From assembly GCA_011109175.1 (NCBI GenBank), contig RDEW01000038.1, forward strand, positions 491,155 through 555,154: a stretch of 64,000 bases of DNA. The letters are read 5' to 3'. The notes below the pieces were generated by a model. It had not been told where the DNA came from and searched no databases. It worked only from the letters and a program-made list of their open reading frames with translations. Positions 33,503-44,264 of the stretch are shown one piece after another; position 1 is the stretch's first letter, and every line of letters starts with the position of its first letter. This DNA comes from Dicyema japonicum. Lineage: Eukaryota > Dicyemida > Rhombozoa > Dicyemidae. A program made the translations under genes and the position numbers.

Positions 33503-35600
33503 TTAATTTCTTACTATAGTTGAGGTGAAGTTTTTAAAGTTTTCCTCTGCTTGACATTTTCGTTTATTTTGAATATTCAATATTAAAATAATAAAGCCTT
33601 GTGGACTCACTAAAATACAGAAAATGTATTCGATTATTTTAAATTTGTCGAATTCAAGGAAAAAGACCAAGAACCAGTTAATTCCTACAAAATGTAAAAA
33701 AATATAAACCTGATACAAAGAATAAGAAAATTAAAATAGAATTTTTTGATTTTATTGATTTTATTCTTCTTCCGTAATAAATGAATTTGTAGAAAACATA
33801 ACAGTATAAAATAGTAATAATTAAAAATATAGCTGCACATGGAACTAACAGTCCTAAGTAGAATGCAGTTCCATGCAACATACATCTTAAAATATTGAAT
33901 CAAATTTTACTTTTTATCCGAATGATAAGCATTTGTGGAAACTGAACTTATGACAATAACTATTAACAGAGGTATTCCTGCAAATTAACACAAACTTAAC
34001 CCCAGTTAATTGGAAGGAACTTTAAAATCAGATTATCCAGCTTCAGACCAATAACTCTGATGAATTTTATATAATGAATTATAGTCTGGGAAAGCATCCA
34101 GAAAAACTGAGTTAGTATTCCATAGTGTAATAGTGCTCCCACAGTGACACATTGAGTATAAGATTTTTCAAATCCTGAGAAAATTCCGAATATAAAAACA
34201 GTATTTGTTATTAAAATTGAGATTTCAAGGTTAATCAACGTCAACTGAATCTGAGATTTCATCAAAAGTCTAAAATAAGTAAATTTGAACTTGATTTGTC
34301 TAAAGAACATAATAAATGAAATAATTATTGAAATTACTGATATAGATAATCCAGTAATGGTGATATATGAGGTTACAGTTTTTTTCGAATTTAATTGACC
34401 TTTTTTCGGATTCTAAATTTGTACGAAAGATTACAAATAAAACTGAAAAGCTCGTTAGATGGGAAGTAATGCATGTTACACTCCCGTTTTGATTAATTAC
34501 GGTTATCATCGTTTTATCATCCCATAATCCATGGTTCCAATAAACACATGTACATTCATTTATCACTTTCCCAATAAACTCTTCAAAAAGAATAGTCACA
34601 TTGGTGATTTTATTTTCATTATTATTTTGAATAAACTTTATTGACACAACTTTGGCGATTTTTGCTTTTTTCATAGGTGTGTAAATTTCTTGATAATCGG
34701 TTAATACCATGCGCACTAAAAATAGTATATTTTAGCCTACAATTTCCTGTTGTTTCATGATGTATTTGAACTTTAATCGTATCTACGGACATGGTGCGAC
34801 CTGATTCTAAATCCATTTTATCGATCACTGTGATTCCTCTGTGAGTTGTATTGCCATCTTGTTTAGGCTCCGTCTCTTCGATTTCCGATAATTTCCTATA
34901 AATAAAATTTCAAAACACTGTAAGTCTATTGGTCCCTCTGAATTTAAAAGGGTATCTATTTGGTTTATAACCTTAGGATTATTATAATACTAACCTCCTC
35001 ATTTTCATCCAATTCATTTTTTAGCGTTGAATTCGATGTCGTTCGTCTAGTTGTTGGTGTTGTTGTTGGTGTTGTTGTTGGTGTTGGTGTTGTTGTTGTT
35101 GGTGTTGTTGTTGTTGGAGTTGTTGTTGTTGGTGTTGTTGTTGGAGTCGTTGTTGGAGTTGTTGTTGGAGTCGTTGTTGGAGATGGTGTTACAGTTTCTT
35201 TATATATTTTTAATTGTCAACCAATCANCGTATTGGAGTTGTTGTTGTTGGTGGTGTTGTTGTTATAGTTCGTGTTGGAGATGTTGTTACAGTTTCTTTA
35301 TATATTTTTAATTGTCAACCAATAATAGTAGAAAGTCTTTCTTTTAAATCCTTATCGTTTATTGCATCTTTTAGATTCTCAAGTAATTCTATTTTCTTTG
35401 ATTTCATTGATCTTTCAGTTGTTCGTGTAATAAATCTAAAAATCCAGTTTTTATCATATTTATTAAAGTCCTATAATGAATTTATTACCCTTATTACCTG
35501 GTTTAGAAATGTAAGCATTGATGTTTTATTTTCAGTGTCGAAATAGTCATTCAGCTTATCAATAATGCCTTTAAATTAGTTAATTTTACTAACAAAATTC
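33503..35600 (-). pseudogene. Adhesion GPCR-like gene, copy 2, with nonsense and frameshift
   Basis: Same layout as copy 1 (11030-13009): N-terminal segment (DYFDTENKTSML, about 35500), Thr/Pro stalk encoded by GTT-type repeats (35055-35310), GAIN-like part, GPS (CTCVYWNHGLWDD, HLTSFSVLF, about 34450-34560) and the 7TM region (about 34400-33540). The intracellular-loop-1 and TM5 frames that are broken in copy 1 are intact here, but an extra base shifts the frame in TM6 (near 33690) and a TAA replaces the Leu codon eight residues after the start region (near 35578). The stalk contains a single-N contig join at 35228. Mini-introns lie at equivalent positions to copy 1. Confidence 0.8.
35050..35310 (-). 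repeat. Thr/Pro stalk microsatellite with contig join
   Basis: Repeats of GTTGTTGTTGGT and variants on the + strand encode PTTT-type repeats on the coding (-) strand. The unit GTTACAGTTTCTTTATATAT with its neighbours occurs twice on either side of the N at 35228, so repeat number is not reliable here. Confidence 0.8.
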
Positions 35601-36640
35601 ATCATATTCATTGCCACTCTATTTAATATTATATTAAGCTTACATCACTTCTTGAAATAATCAAACAAAATTTCTCAATGACAAACTGGGCTGAATAAGA
35701 ATTTATAAAAATCAGCAAAAGAAACAGCATTTCATTAATTATCGCTAAAACCATTATAATAATGAAAAATAGGTTACCATTCACGCTTTAGAATAATTAT
35801 GCCATTTTCGGGTGAAATCATAATCACTTTTTTAATCCTCATCAGACATTGCAGTAGATCCATGTTCCTGATAGAATTTCCATTAAATGACCACATTTTT
35901 TCTAAAAGAACTTATTTAAGTGCTATTTAGAAACATCATGCATATTATTAAAACATAAATTTGAATGTTTGTCAGTTGCCTCAGACAAATGCATATTGGA
36001 GTCAGGGAATCCATCTAATGTAGGAGACATGAAGGATTTTGATGGGAGGTGGTCTTTCTCTTACATAATTTGTTCATGACCCACTTTTTTATGTTGACCT
36101 ATAAATAACCAGAAGTAAAACTTACTGTAATAATCAATTCCTCATTCTTTTTGATTATTCTGAACAGTAAATTTAATGTCAGATCATTTAAGGCTTGAAA
36201 CTTTTGTGAGTCTCAAAAATGTTGAATCGATTTTAGACTTAAAACCTCTTGGAAATTAGAAAGCCAAAATTTCTATATTGAAAAAATTGAATTAATTTTC
36301 TATGTAATTGATGTCAAGAGAACTGGTAAATAAGCAAGAACTCTGTCTTTGTCCAAGAGACTGAGTTGACATGCTACACTCAAACGCCAAAACGTTTTAA
36401 AAATAACTGTCATCGAGATATTTGTATTTCTTCACTCTTTAGAGTCTGAGAGATGTTATCCACACATTTGGCGTTCCAGGCGACGCTTTTCCATAGAAAG
36501 AGAGTTGTCTCGTCAGGTATTTGTAGCCTGATGCCAGTCCAAGAGCCTCCAACTGAACAGAGAATCATGCCGCTTCTATTCCCAACGCAATAACTACTTC
36601 AATACACTGTATCTAGTACTTTTCTGATAGGAATGAACGT
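35600..36640. other. 5' flank of adhesion-GPCR copy 2 and spacer
   Basis: 35590-35870 matches the upstream sequence of copy 1. The remainder is AT-rich with no gene; 36450-36600 has more balanced composition but no identified frame. Confidence 0.4.
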
Positions 36641-36654
36641 AAATACCTTTACTT

Positions 36655-36865
36655 TTGAGCGTTCTTCAAATCTACAGCGATGGGTCACGCAAACATCCAC
36701 TCCGAGGTGGCCGTTGCGGCGGGGACGATGATACGAAAGGCATACATTTGCTCTCTTGCCGACGAAGTGCTGGTCGAGCCTCGCATCACGCACCCTTCAG
36801 TGACATCATTTTTCGAGCCCTCAAGGCCGCGGGATTTCCAGCCAAATTGGAACCTTTGGTGCTTT
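36655..36865 (+). mobile_element. YLDD-type RT element, C-terminal domain fragment
   Basis: The + strand gives LLSCRRSAGRASHHAPFSDI, then IFRALKAAGFPAKLEPL, matching the start of the intact C-terminal ORF at 52332 (CRRSAGRGPRHAALNDVIVR...). It stops at about 36865, where an oppositely oriented LINE begins, so the junction is a chimaera of two insertions. Confidence 0.75.
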
Positions 36866-36889
36866 TTCTAATAGGTTTTTCAGGACCTC

Positions 36890-37990
36890 TTTGTCATCAG
36901 AAATCGTCCGCGTATATCACTTCTTTCGTCTTTCCTTGATATAACGGTCTAAGTTCCCTCATAGTTGCTTCCAAATAAATTGCGAATAGTAGAGGAGAAA
37001 GAGAGTCTTTTTGTGGAGTGCCCGTGTTTGTTTCAAATTTTCTTGAATAGGTCTTTCCGACTCTCACAAGGAGCTTAGTGTTGGAAAGTAAAACTCGGGT
37101 CATCCTTAGACTCGACTCATCAAGAAATCCGCTCAGTACCCCCATTAACTTGTTCCTGTTAACCGTATCAAAAGCTCTTGATAAGTCAATTCCCAGAATA
37201 TTGGTGGCGTTATGGTATACTTGATGTGTTGCACAACTCAATCAGTGACTCCAGACCGCATCAGCTGTCGATCTCCATTCTCGAAAACTTCGACTATCTG
37301 GTAGGTATTTGTAAGCAGGTCTTTTTATTCTTTCAAGCATACTGTTTGCTAAGACTTTGCGTAATGAATTTAGTAGTATGATGGGTCGCAAATTTTCGAG
37401 CGGTCTTCTGGTTTTGTTGATTTTTTGTATGGGGATTAGTAGTCCCGTACCCAGAGATAGAGTACAGTTGGCACAAAACATTCCATATAGTAGTATTGCA
37501 ATTTTGTCATACAGGCAGTGAAGTCCGTATTTTAGTAGTTCGGAATATATTTTATCTGATCCAGGACTTCTGTTATTCTTGAGTTTTCGGCAGGCCGTTT
37601 TGACTTCCTATCTTTGAGGGCCTTCCATCAAATGGGTGGATTTCTATGGTTTCGATGTTGAAAAAGCTTTTCAAAGTGAGCCGTGATAGCTTCAGTTTGT
37701 TCTTCGGTGTTCAATGTCAGTATTTTATGGTTAGTCGACTTCGGTTTGTTCGTCGCAGCAAACGAGCAGCAACGTACACCTGTGCGTTGTTTTTCACTTT
37801 GTTTACCTCTTCTATACAGGAAGCTATTTCTTCTATGAAAAGCTTATCGTTCAGACTTTTCATTTTTCTTCTGGTTGCATTTCGCCCTGAAGGGTTTTTT
37901 TCTTATTAGCGTCAGTGGCAATTGATTTTCTCATGTTTATTTCTTTTAGACTTTTCGCAAGCTCAGGAACTTCTGGATAAGTAGTCTTCA
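36890..37990 (-). mobile_element. LINE reverse transcriptase fragment (antisense)
   Basis: From 37990 leftward the minus strand gives LIPIQKINKTRRPLENLRPI (RT domain 1), DSRSFREWRSTADAV, motif A LGIDLSRAFDTVNRNKL, GTPQKDSLSPLLFAIYLEAT and the palm start EVIYADDF at 36900. The piece ends exactly at the palm. The family differs from the other LINEs in the window. Confidence 0.8.
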
Positions 37991-38078
37991 GGTGGATTTC
38001 ACTATTCTCCCTTTTGCCAAGACATGCCTCAGCAGCTTCGTTGATGGTATCCTATGTGCGTTTCCAGAAGTCTTCCAG

Positions 38079-38340
38079 GAGTCGTCCTAGTTATTTCCAA
38101 ATAATTGTTTAATTAATACTTTAATTAAACTACAAGTTAATTAATCAAACCCCGTATGAAATTCTAATTTTCTTATTAAATAAAACAATTTATTACGAAA
38201 ACAAGACAAGAGTCGTCCTAGTTATTTCCAAATAATTGTTTAATTAATACTTTAATTAAACTACAAGTTAATTAATCAAACCCCGTATGAAATTCTAATT
38301 TTCTTATTAAATAAAACAATTTATTACGAAAACAAGACAA
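38079..38340. repeat. 131-bp perfect tandem duplication (two units)
   Basis: Unit 1 (38079-38209) and unit 2 (38210-38340) start with GAGTCGTCCTAG and end with ACAAGACAA, and I found no difference between them. The unit is AT-rich and non-coding. It is either a recent tandem duplication or an assembly artefact, given the gap close by. Confidence 0.85.
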
Positions 38341-38503
38341 TCAAAATAATCCAGCAGATATAATGGAATGGCGTCTCCCCTGACATCTGCCAGAGAAATC
38401 CTTTGGAACAACCATTCCGTTTTCCGACGCTTGTTGATGACTTTAGAGATCATGGACCCAAGCGATCTTTGAGAAGAGACCGTCTTGGGTCAGAAATTTA
38501 CTA
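38341..38503 (-). mobile_element. YLDD-type RT element, C-terminal domain fragment (antisense)
   Basis: The minus strand encodes the last part of the domain (NHSIxSAGL-like end and the GSLWSMISKV-like helix) as in 56870-57317; the + strand sequence GAAATCCTTTGGAACAACCA is the complement of the coding one. It runs into the N gap. Confidence 0.6.
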
Positions 38504-38762
38504 NNNNNNNNNNNNNNNNNNNNNNNNNNNNNNNNNNNNNNNNNNNNNNNNNNNNNNNNNNNNNNNNNNNNNNNNNNNNNNNNNNNNNNNNNNNNNNNNN
38601 NNNNNNNNNNNNNNNNNNNNNNNNNNNNNNNNNNNNNNNNNNNNNNNNNNNNNNNNNNNNNNNNNNNNNNNNNNNNNNNNNNNNNNNNNNNNNNNNNNNN
38701 NNNNNNNNNNNNNNNNNNNNNNNNNNNNNNNNNNNNNNNNNNNNNNNNNNNNNNNNNNNNNN
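38504..38762. other. Assembly gap of 259 N
   Basis: All bases are N. Reading frames crossing it have no meaning. Confidence 0.99.
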
Positions 38763-38821
38763 TTTATTACATTGCTTGTGGAAACTCGCATTGTAATTGG
38801 GGCTTTTTTTTACGGAGAAGA

Positions 38822-38962
38822 GACATACGGTGTCTCATGAGAGTGCCCCGATATAGACGACCCCAAATCTTGGCTTTCCTCTTTAGTTAATGGCTCTTAC
38901 CTTGTTTAGTTAGTTGGGGTTTTGCGAATAAATCATGTTATCTGTTATCTGTGGAAGAATTT
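38822..38962. repeat. Inverted copy of 23225-23370
   Basis: AGAGTGCCCCGATATAGACG and the following 110 bases are the reverse complement of the block inside the left end of the integrase transposon. A second, truncated transposon end is likely. Confidence 0.8.
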
Positions 38963-39115
38963 TTAACTTTTGCCTTTGTTACGTTTTCAATTCTTTTGAT
39001 AATGTTGCAATTGTTCAATTCTTTTGGTTATAATGGAAATACATTGTGATTCCTTTGGTTTCAGTAATGACTCCTGTAACCATATGTTTTGGACTGATAA
39101 GTTTGACTTAATTAT
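38955..39115 (+). repeat. Interspersed repeat, copy 2 (pair with 2170-2330)
   Basis: Matches the block at 2170-2330, including CCATATGTTTTGGACTGATA. Confidence 0.6.
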
Positions 39116-39159
39116 AGTCAAAATGTGACTGTGACTATTATTAATAAATCTGACTTGGA

Positions 39160-39390
39160 CGAATGTCTTGAAGATCCAGGTTCCAAAATCACTGAACGCT
39201 GGATTTCTGGAAAGTTCCAGCCACCATTGCCACTTGATACGAATGAACCATGAAACGCGCTGTCGTGACTGTGAGGACCCAGTCACTCAACCGATACGTG
39301 CTTTTGTGGGGTCAAGGAAGGAGCATCGGGCCAAGATGAGGTCCCTGCTAGAGCGTGCTGGGATCACGTGATTAGTTAGTTTGTGTAACC
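39160..39390 (+). mobile_element. LINE 3' tail (Jockey-like)
   Basis: The + frame ends EHRAKMRSLLERAGIT and stop, followed by GATTAGTTAGTTTG. The antisense fragment at 59336-59580 ends in the same way (IREMLEAGIT). Upstream C-x2-C-type residues (NHETRCRDC) suggest the terminal zinc knuckle. Confidence 0.6.
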
Positions 39391-39439
39391 GTGATCTCTG
39401 GTGTTATTATTAACTTGTATGCTCAACTTAGTGGTAGAA

Positions 39440-40690
39440 TTTTGAAAAACCCTAGTGAACTAAAATACTTCTACAATCACCCTTAAGGACTTACTCAGAA
39501 TATGTTACTTCATCGCTGATAGTTATTGCCGGAGACTTTAACGCAATAGTTCGGATACAAAGTGATGGAGATGAATCGTTCATTGGCAGACATGGTCTGG
39601 GTGAAGAAACACTCTGGGAACACTACTGGCCAATTTCTGTCAAGTGAATTATTTCTTTTTGGAAACACTGCCTTTATGCATCCAGCTCGTCACATGAGCA
39701 CATGGACTCGGAAAACGAAGGTGTCTATATATACAATCAAATTGAGTACATCATTTGTCCGACGAAGGACAAAACCCTACTGCATGATGACGGCTCTTAC
39801 GGAAGGTTGATGATAAATAGTGTGACTATAAAATGGTTACTGGCAAGTTCTGCCTGAAAAAATTCTACATTGGCAGTAAGAACCCGAACCTAAGCTGATG
39901 CCACCACCTTACCATATCCATGCGTATATGATAAGCTCTGGTCTCGGTCACTGCTGGGTATAAATTACCAAAAGCATATTGAGAGCCACCTAAATACACT
40001 ACCGACTAATATGACTATAAAAGACCTATGGGACCAGACTAAAAGCATTATTTGCCTTGCCGCAAACACACACCATGGAGAGAGACAACGGACAGCTGGA
40101 AACATGTCACTGGGCACCCAAACTTTTTATTACTGGCAAAAAACAACGAGAAATATGGATAGAGTCTAAATACGATGGGTATGTACATAAAAACAGATTT
40201 CGAAGAGGAGTTCAAAGGACGTCTTTCTGTCCATTTAGAGTACTGGAGAAACTAAGGGACAATTCCAAATGTTCGCTGCAATCCGACTAATACGAGGAAA
40301 GAACAAAGTGACAGTACATGTTATGGATGGGAAAGGGAGANACTATAAAAGACCTATGGGGCCAGACTAAAGGCATTATTTGCCTTGCCGCAAACCACAC
40401 ACCTTGGAGAGAGACAACGGACAGCTGGAAACATGTCACTGGGCACCCAGACTTTTTATTACTGGCAAAAAACAACGAGAAATATGGATAGAGTCTAAAT
40501 ACGATGGGTATGTAAATAAAAACAGATTTCGAAGAGGAGTTCAAAGGACGTCTTTCTGTCCATTTAGAGTACTGGAGAAACTAAGGGACAATTCACAAAT
40601 GTTCGCTGCAATCCGACTAATACGAGGAAAGAACAAAGTGACAGTACATGTTATGGATGGGAAGGGGAGACTTCTTTCAAAACCAGACAT
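39440..40690 (+). mobile_element. RTE-like LINE, endonuclease and linker, with unmerged contig join
   Basis: Frames give IVIAGDFNAIVRIQSDGDES (the GDFNA motif of AP-type endonucleases), FIGRHGLGEETLWEHYWPI and NQIEYIICPTK, typical of the CFDP2/RTE endonuclease, followed by a linker. At the N at 40341 about 330 bp is repeated (40010-40340 against 40342-40675), so the true element is shorter than shown. Stops are present between segments. Confidence 0.75.
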
Positions 40691-40768
40691 ATGTCACAAA
40701 GAGTGACAGTACACGAGTAACCACTAGTGTAACGCGTAGCGCTCGGTAACGCGTAGCGCCTGTGACAT
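40691..40768. repeat. Small inverted-terminal element or transposon end
   Basis: ATGTCACA at 40691 and TGTGACAT ending 40768 are perfect inverted repeats. Inside are two copies of GTAACGCGTAGCGC. The right end (TTATGTCACAGGCGCTA when read inward) resembles the ends of the integrase transposon at 23166-24736 (TTATGTCGCGAGCGCTA), so it may be a MITE or end relic of that family. Confidence 0.45.
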
Positions 40769-40779
40769 AATATAATTGA

Positions 40780-41460
40780 TGCAAATTGACTGGTGTTGAG
40801 CTTTAATTGTTGCGGTCACTTTTTTAGCCTCAGAAAAGCGAACAGCATGAAAGAAGGGCTTAACCATCTAATTAAGTGATCCAGGTAGATCTAAAGGATC
40901 AAGACCTTTTGCTGTGCTCGTCCATTATACCCACAGCTTTTCTATTTAAATAAGTAAAGATTTTAGTTATTTCTATGCAAAATAAATTTTGTTTTAAATA
41001 AAAAATTTATTAACTTACTAATTTTCGCCCTAATATCGATTTTCGTACATTACTATGCCAGGTGGCGCCAACCTCCTCTTCCCTTTTGGCGCCGGGGAGC
41101 TTGAGTTACTAGCGTGCGTCTTGTGGTTCACCATCTCTGGTTGCGCAAGATGTTAAATCATACCCAAAAAGGACCATTAGTCAACAGCCATCCAAAGTAG
41201 TCCCCCCTGATACATCCTTCAAGTCCGAGCATGCGAAGACTGCTAAGAGAGGCCTGGATCATCTGATTTTTTTCATTTTGGCTATGGCGGTGTATTTCTG
41301 GTTCGATAATTTAATATAATTGTTGTTCAATAAATGTCATAAAGAAATATATTGACCAAATTCAAGTAATTGATTATCGATTAAATTTTAGTACCATATG
41401 CGACATTTTTTTTATTTAAATAATTTACGGCATCAATACTATCTTGACCACATAATGTTG
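40780..41460. other. Intergenic region upstream of VAV
   Basis: Contains a less AT-rich patch (41060-41260) with an inverted pair GGCGCCA...TGGCGCC and a LINE-like 3' signature (AATTAAGTGATCCAGGTAG at about 40875). No frame was recognised. Confidence 0.35.
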
Positions 41461-41468
41461 ATAGTTGA

Positions 41469-44112
41469 ATGACTGATTTTAACCCTTGTTGTGACTGGTT
41501 GCTCAGAATCGGGGTTATTTCTCGTTCAATCCGCGAAAATATCCAATCTCAAAGCGATTCTATTCAGCTGATAGAAAACGGGGAGATTATCTGCCATTTG
41601 GTCAATATTCTTGAGCCGGGACTTATTCAGGAGGTATACGACACTTCCATCAACTCAGAACAAGTTTACTTGGTCCTTAGTGGAGTTCTACATTTTAGCT
41701 AACATCGACAAATTCAGGAGAGCATGCATTGATTTCTTCAACATTCCCATCCCTGACGTTTTCTCTTTTGGAGATATGGTGTTCAATCCTAATAAAGTCC
41801 AGTCTCCCTTATTTTAGGTCTTCAGGACACTGTCTCTGCTTTCAAACACTAACTGTTCTTCCGCGATCACTGAGTAGTCGTTGGACTTATTCTAGGCCAT
41901 TTAATGTCAAAAAAGACGATTTCAAGGAGTCGACAAATTCAAAGTGCCTCCATACGTTCATTTATAGAGGGACAACAGTGCTGAGAGGAAGAAGTGCTAA
42001 TTTCTCGCGAAACTTGGATAAATGTGGGAACATCTACTACGAGACAGTGCTGGGAGCTACTAGGAGTGTAATAATATCCCCAAATGTAGGCAAAGGACGA
42101 GGAAAAGTCTTCCACTCGCTATGTATTCGAGGAACTGATGAAAATAGAGAGGATTTACTTCAATCACTTACAAAAGATCGTCAATGTGAGTATTCTAGCA
42201 TAATCTAAGGGGTATCTTCCGGCTATGAGGAAACTGGTCTCCGAGGACGACATGCAGTTGATATTTCCTAACATGGAGGTTAGTAGGCGAGAGAAGTATT
42301 TAAGAATTAGGAGATTTACATGCTACATCGAAGTCTCCTAGAACTCCTGGAAGCTGCCGACTCTTACGATGAGATTGTGAGGCTTTATTCCACGCACAGA
42401 AAATATTTTTATTTCTATGGAGAACTCGTGGCAAATACTCTTCAGTCTAAACTACTGATTCACAACCACAGGGAGTCGAACCCTGAGATTGACAAGGCCA
42501 TGAAGGTTGTTCCTTTCCACTACATTTAGTCATGTGAGAAGACATTTCACCTCAACAAAAACTATATCGGGGACCTGCTCACCTTTCCCATGCAGCACGT
42601 GCTCAGATATAATCTTATGTTAACTGTATTTGTAATATTTCACTATCCAGAGGGCTCACAAGGAATCTTTGGCCGAGAACATCAAAGTCCATCACTTGAA
42701 GGAGACCCAGGAAGCCTATAGCGTTGATATCCTTTTATCCCACAGGACCTCGCGGACTTTTTGAACACTTACTCGTGTAGTCTGACTCTAAAGAAACAAC
42801 CAAATTGCTGTGGAGAACGAGTTTGAATGTAAAACTAACATTTCTTAGAATTCATGAGATTGATCTGGTAGTTTTGCTAGATTTAGTTACAGCCTGAGGG
42901 GGACCCGTTTTGGATGTTTGGGGTGATCCAAAAGAGCGGTTTCTTACAACTAAAGACGTCCGGTCTCTTATCGAAGTCGAGGTACGTCTTCCTCGTAACT
43001 CGACTTTTGCTGATATCACGGAAAATGGTCAGTTGTGGGCTTATTTAGACTCAAGGATACCGATTCAAGGACTCTCTGCTGGTCTCCGACTTGACCTTGA
43101 AGAGACAGTCCTCGGTACTCCAATTTGTGACTTTAGAACTCTTTCATGTTGGTTGATAAACAGAAAAACTCTAAATTTGTGTTTTATGACAAATCAAGGG
43201 ATAATATCGACGACTGGGTCTTTAATATTCAAAAAATGATGTAATCCGCGGTTTAAGTTTAGAAACAAGTCTGTTGTTGTCGCGAAGGGTACCTCCTTTG
43301 TCCTCAAGTCATTCCCAACCCCAACATTTTGCTCAGTCTGTGACTATTTTTTAAAGTATTATTCTCCGATTCCTTCTCCTAGGGGATTGGTCAACCAAGG
43401 ATACGAAAATGAAGGTTACCATGATCTGTGAGTTTTAGACAACGGAAACGCGGTACACGAGGAGTGTATCGAGAAATCACTGGATCCATCAAAAGGTTTG
43501 CATTTCCGAGATATTTTTAGCCAGAAAACGAGGAGTTTTTGTTGAAAGACAATTTGGTTTGGAAAATAGTTATTTGCAGTGAAGATCATAACTATTCACA
43601 GTTATACAGGGTCCCGATCACCCCGGACAGGCTGAAGCCCTTGTTTTTCAACGCGGGACAAGAAATCACTGTTCAGACGACAAGTCCGAGGTCCAACTGG
43701 CTGAAGGTAGACGTAGTACTTAAATCAGGGATGGTTGGAGAATAAACATGGCTGGTTCCCCGCAGACAGAATAGGATCAGCGGATTTCTGGAAGATGGAG
43801 AGCAGTGACCATACCTCGGGGATATCAGATCACGGAAACTGTAGATCATTGGATCATTCTTTAGTGATTGAGTCCGACTCGAGGACTTGTGGAGACAAAA
43901 GGGTGGGCATTTGTAAAATTTATCGTGGATTCTGTGCTGATAACCCCGTATCTATAGCGATTGCCGTCAAAGATTATTACAGCAGCGAGCTCACTTTTAA
44001 AAAGGGAGAGGAAGTCGAAATATTGTGTCGTGGTGTTGAGAATGGGTGGTGGAGAGGAAAGGTTGGTGATCAGATTGGAGATTTTCCCGCAGCATTTGTA
44101 TTTGAGCTATAA
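41469..44112 (+). CDS. VAV: VAV-type Rho-family guanine nucleotide exchange factor without SH2
   Basis: VAV proteins activate Rho/Rac GTPases downstream of tyrosine kinases. I place 21 exons, 2166 coding nt (721 aa), with 20 introns at 41634-41658, 41797-41817, 41874-41895, 41944-41967, 42068-42089, 42186-42209, 42279-42310, 42506-42529, 42626-42650, 42723-42745, 42775-42793, 42821-42848, 42871-42892, 43028-43048, 43115-43136, 43241-43262, 43356-43382, 43415-43438, 43496-43524 and 43707-43728 (19-32 nt). Domains: CH (residues 4-115; CDWLLRIGVISRSI), short acidic linker with NIYYETVLG, DH (about 178-365; YVFEELMKIERIYF, DLLTFPMQHVLRYNLML), PH (about 370-473; SGFLQLKTSGLLSKSRYVFL, YDKSRDNIDDWV), C1-like (478-525), SH3 (about 555-612; NWLKGWLENKHGWFPADRI) and SH3 (about 668-721; WWRGKVGDQIGDFPAAFVF). 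The roughly 60 residues between the SH3 domains have no FLVR motif or SH2 fold length, so SH2 is missing. The C1 module has Asn at two zinc-ligand positions. All exon phases agree. Confidence 0.95.
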
Positions 44113-44174
44113 TTTGATTGCAATTAATAAAATATATTTGAGTTTCCCCCCATTTTATATTTTTGGAGGGTGGA

Positions 44175-44262
44175 ATTTTACGTTAACTGGCAGACTGAGA
44201 ATGACTCTACCAGCTGTCATAAATGATGACTTGTCGAAAGTCAATATGAATTCCTGAACTTG
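44175..44262 (+). mobile_element. RTE-like LINE tail fragment just downstream of VAV
   Basis: LTGRLRMTLPAVINDDLSKV matches the RGRPRTTLPVVLQNDLKAV block of the LINE tail at 24790-25260. It begins about 60 nt after the VAV stop codon. Confidence 0.55.
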
Positions 44263-44264
44263 AG

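Noticed and set aside
35051-35311. Three overlapping + strand frames rich in Leu, Val/Gly or Cys
   Set aside because: They are the antisense readings of the GTT-type repeats that encode the Thr/Pro stalk on the minus strand.
38403-38840. Open frames crossing the N gap in several frames
   Set aside because: The N run has no stops by definition; the frames are meaningless.
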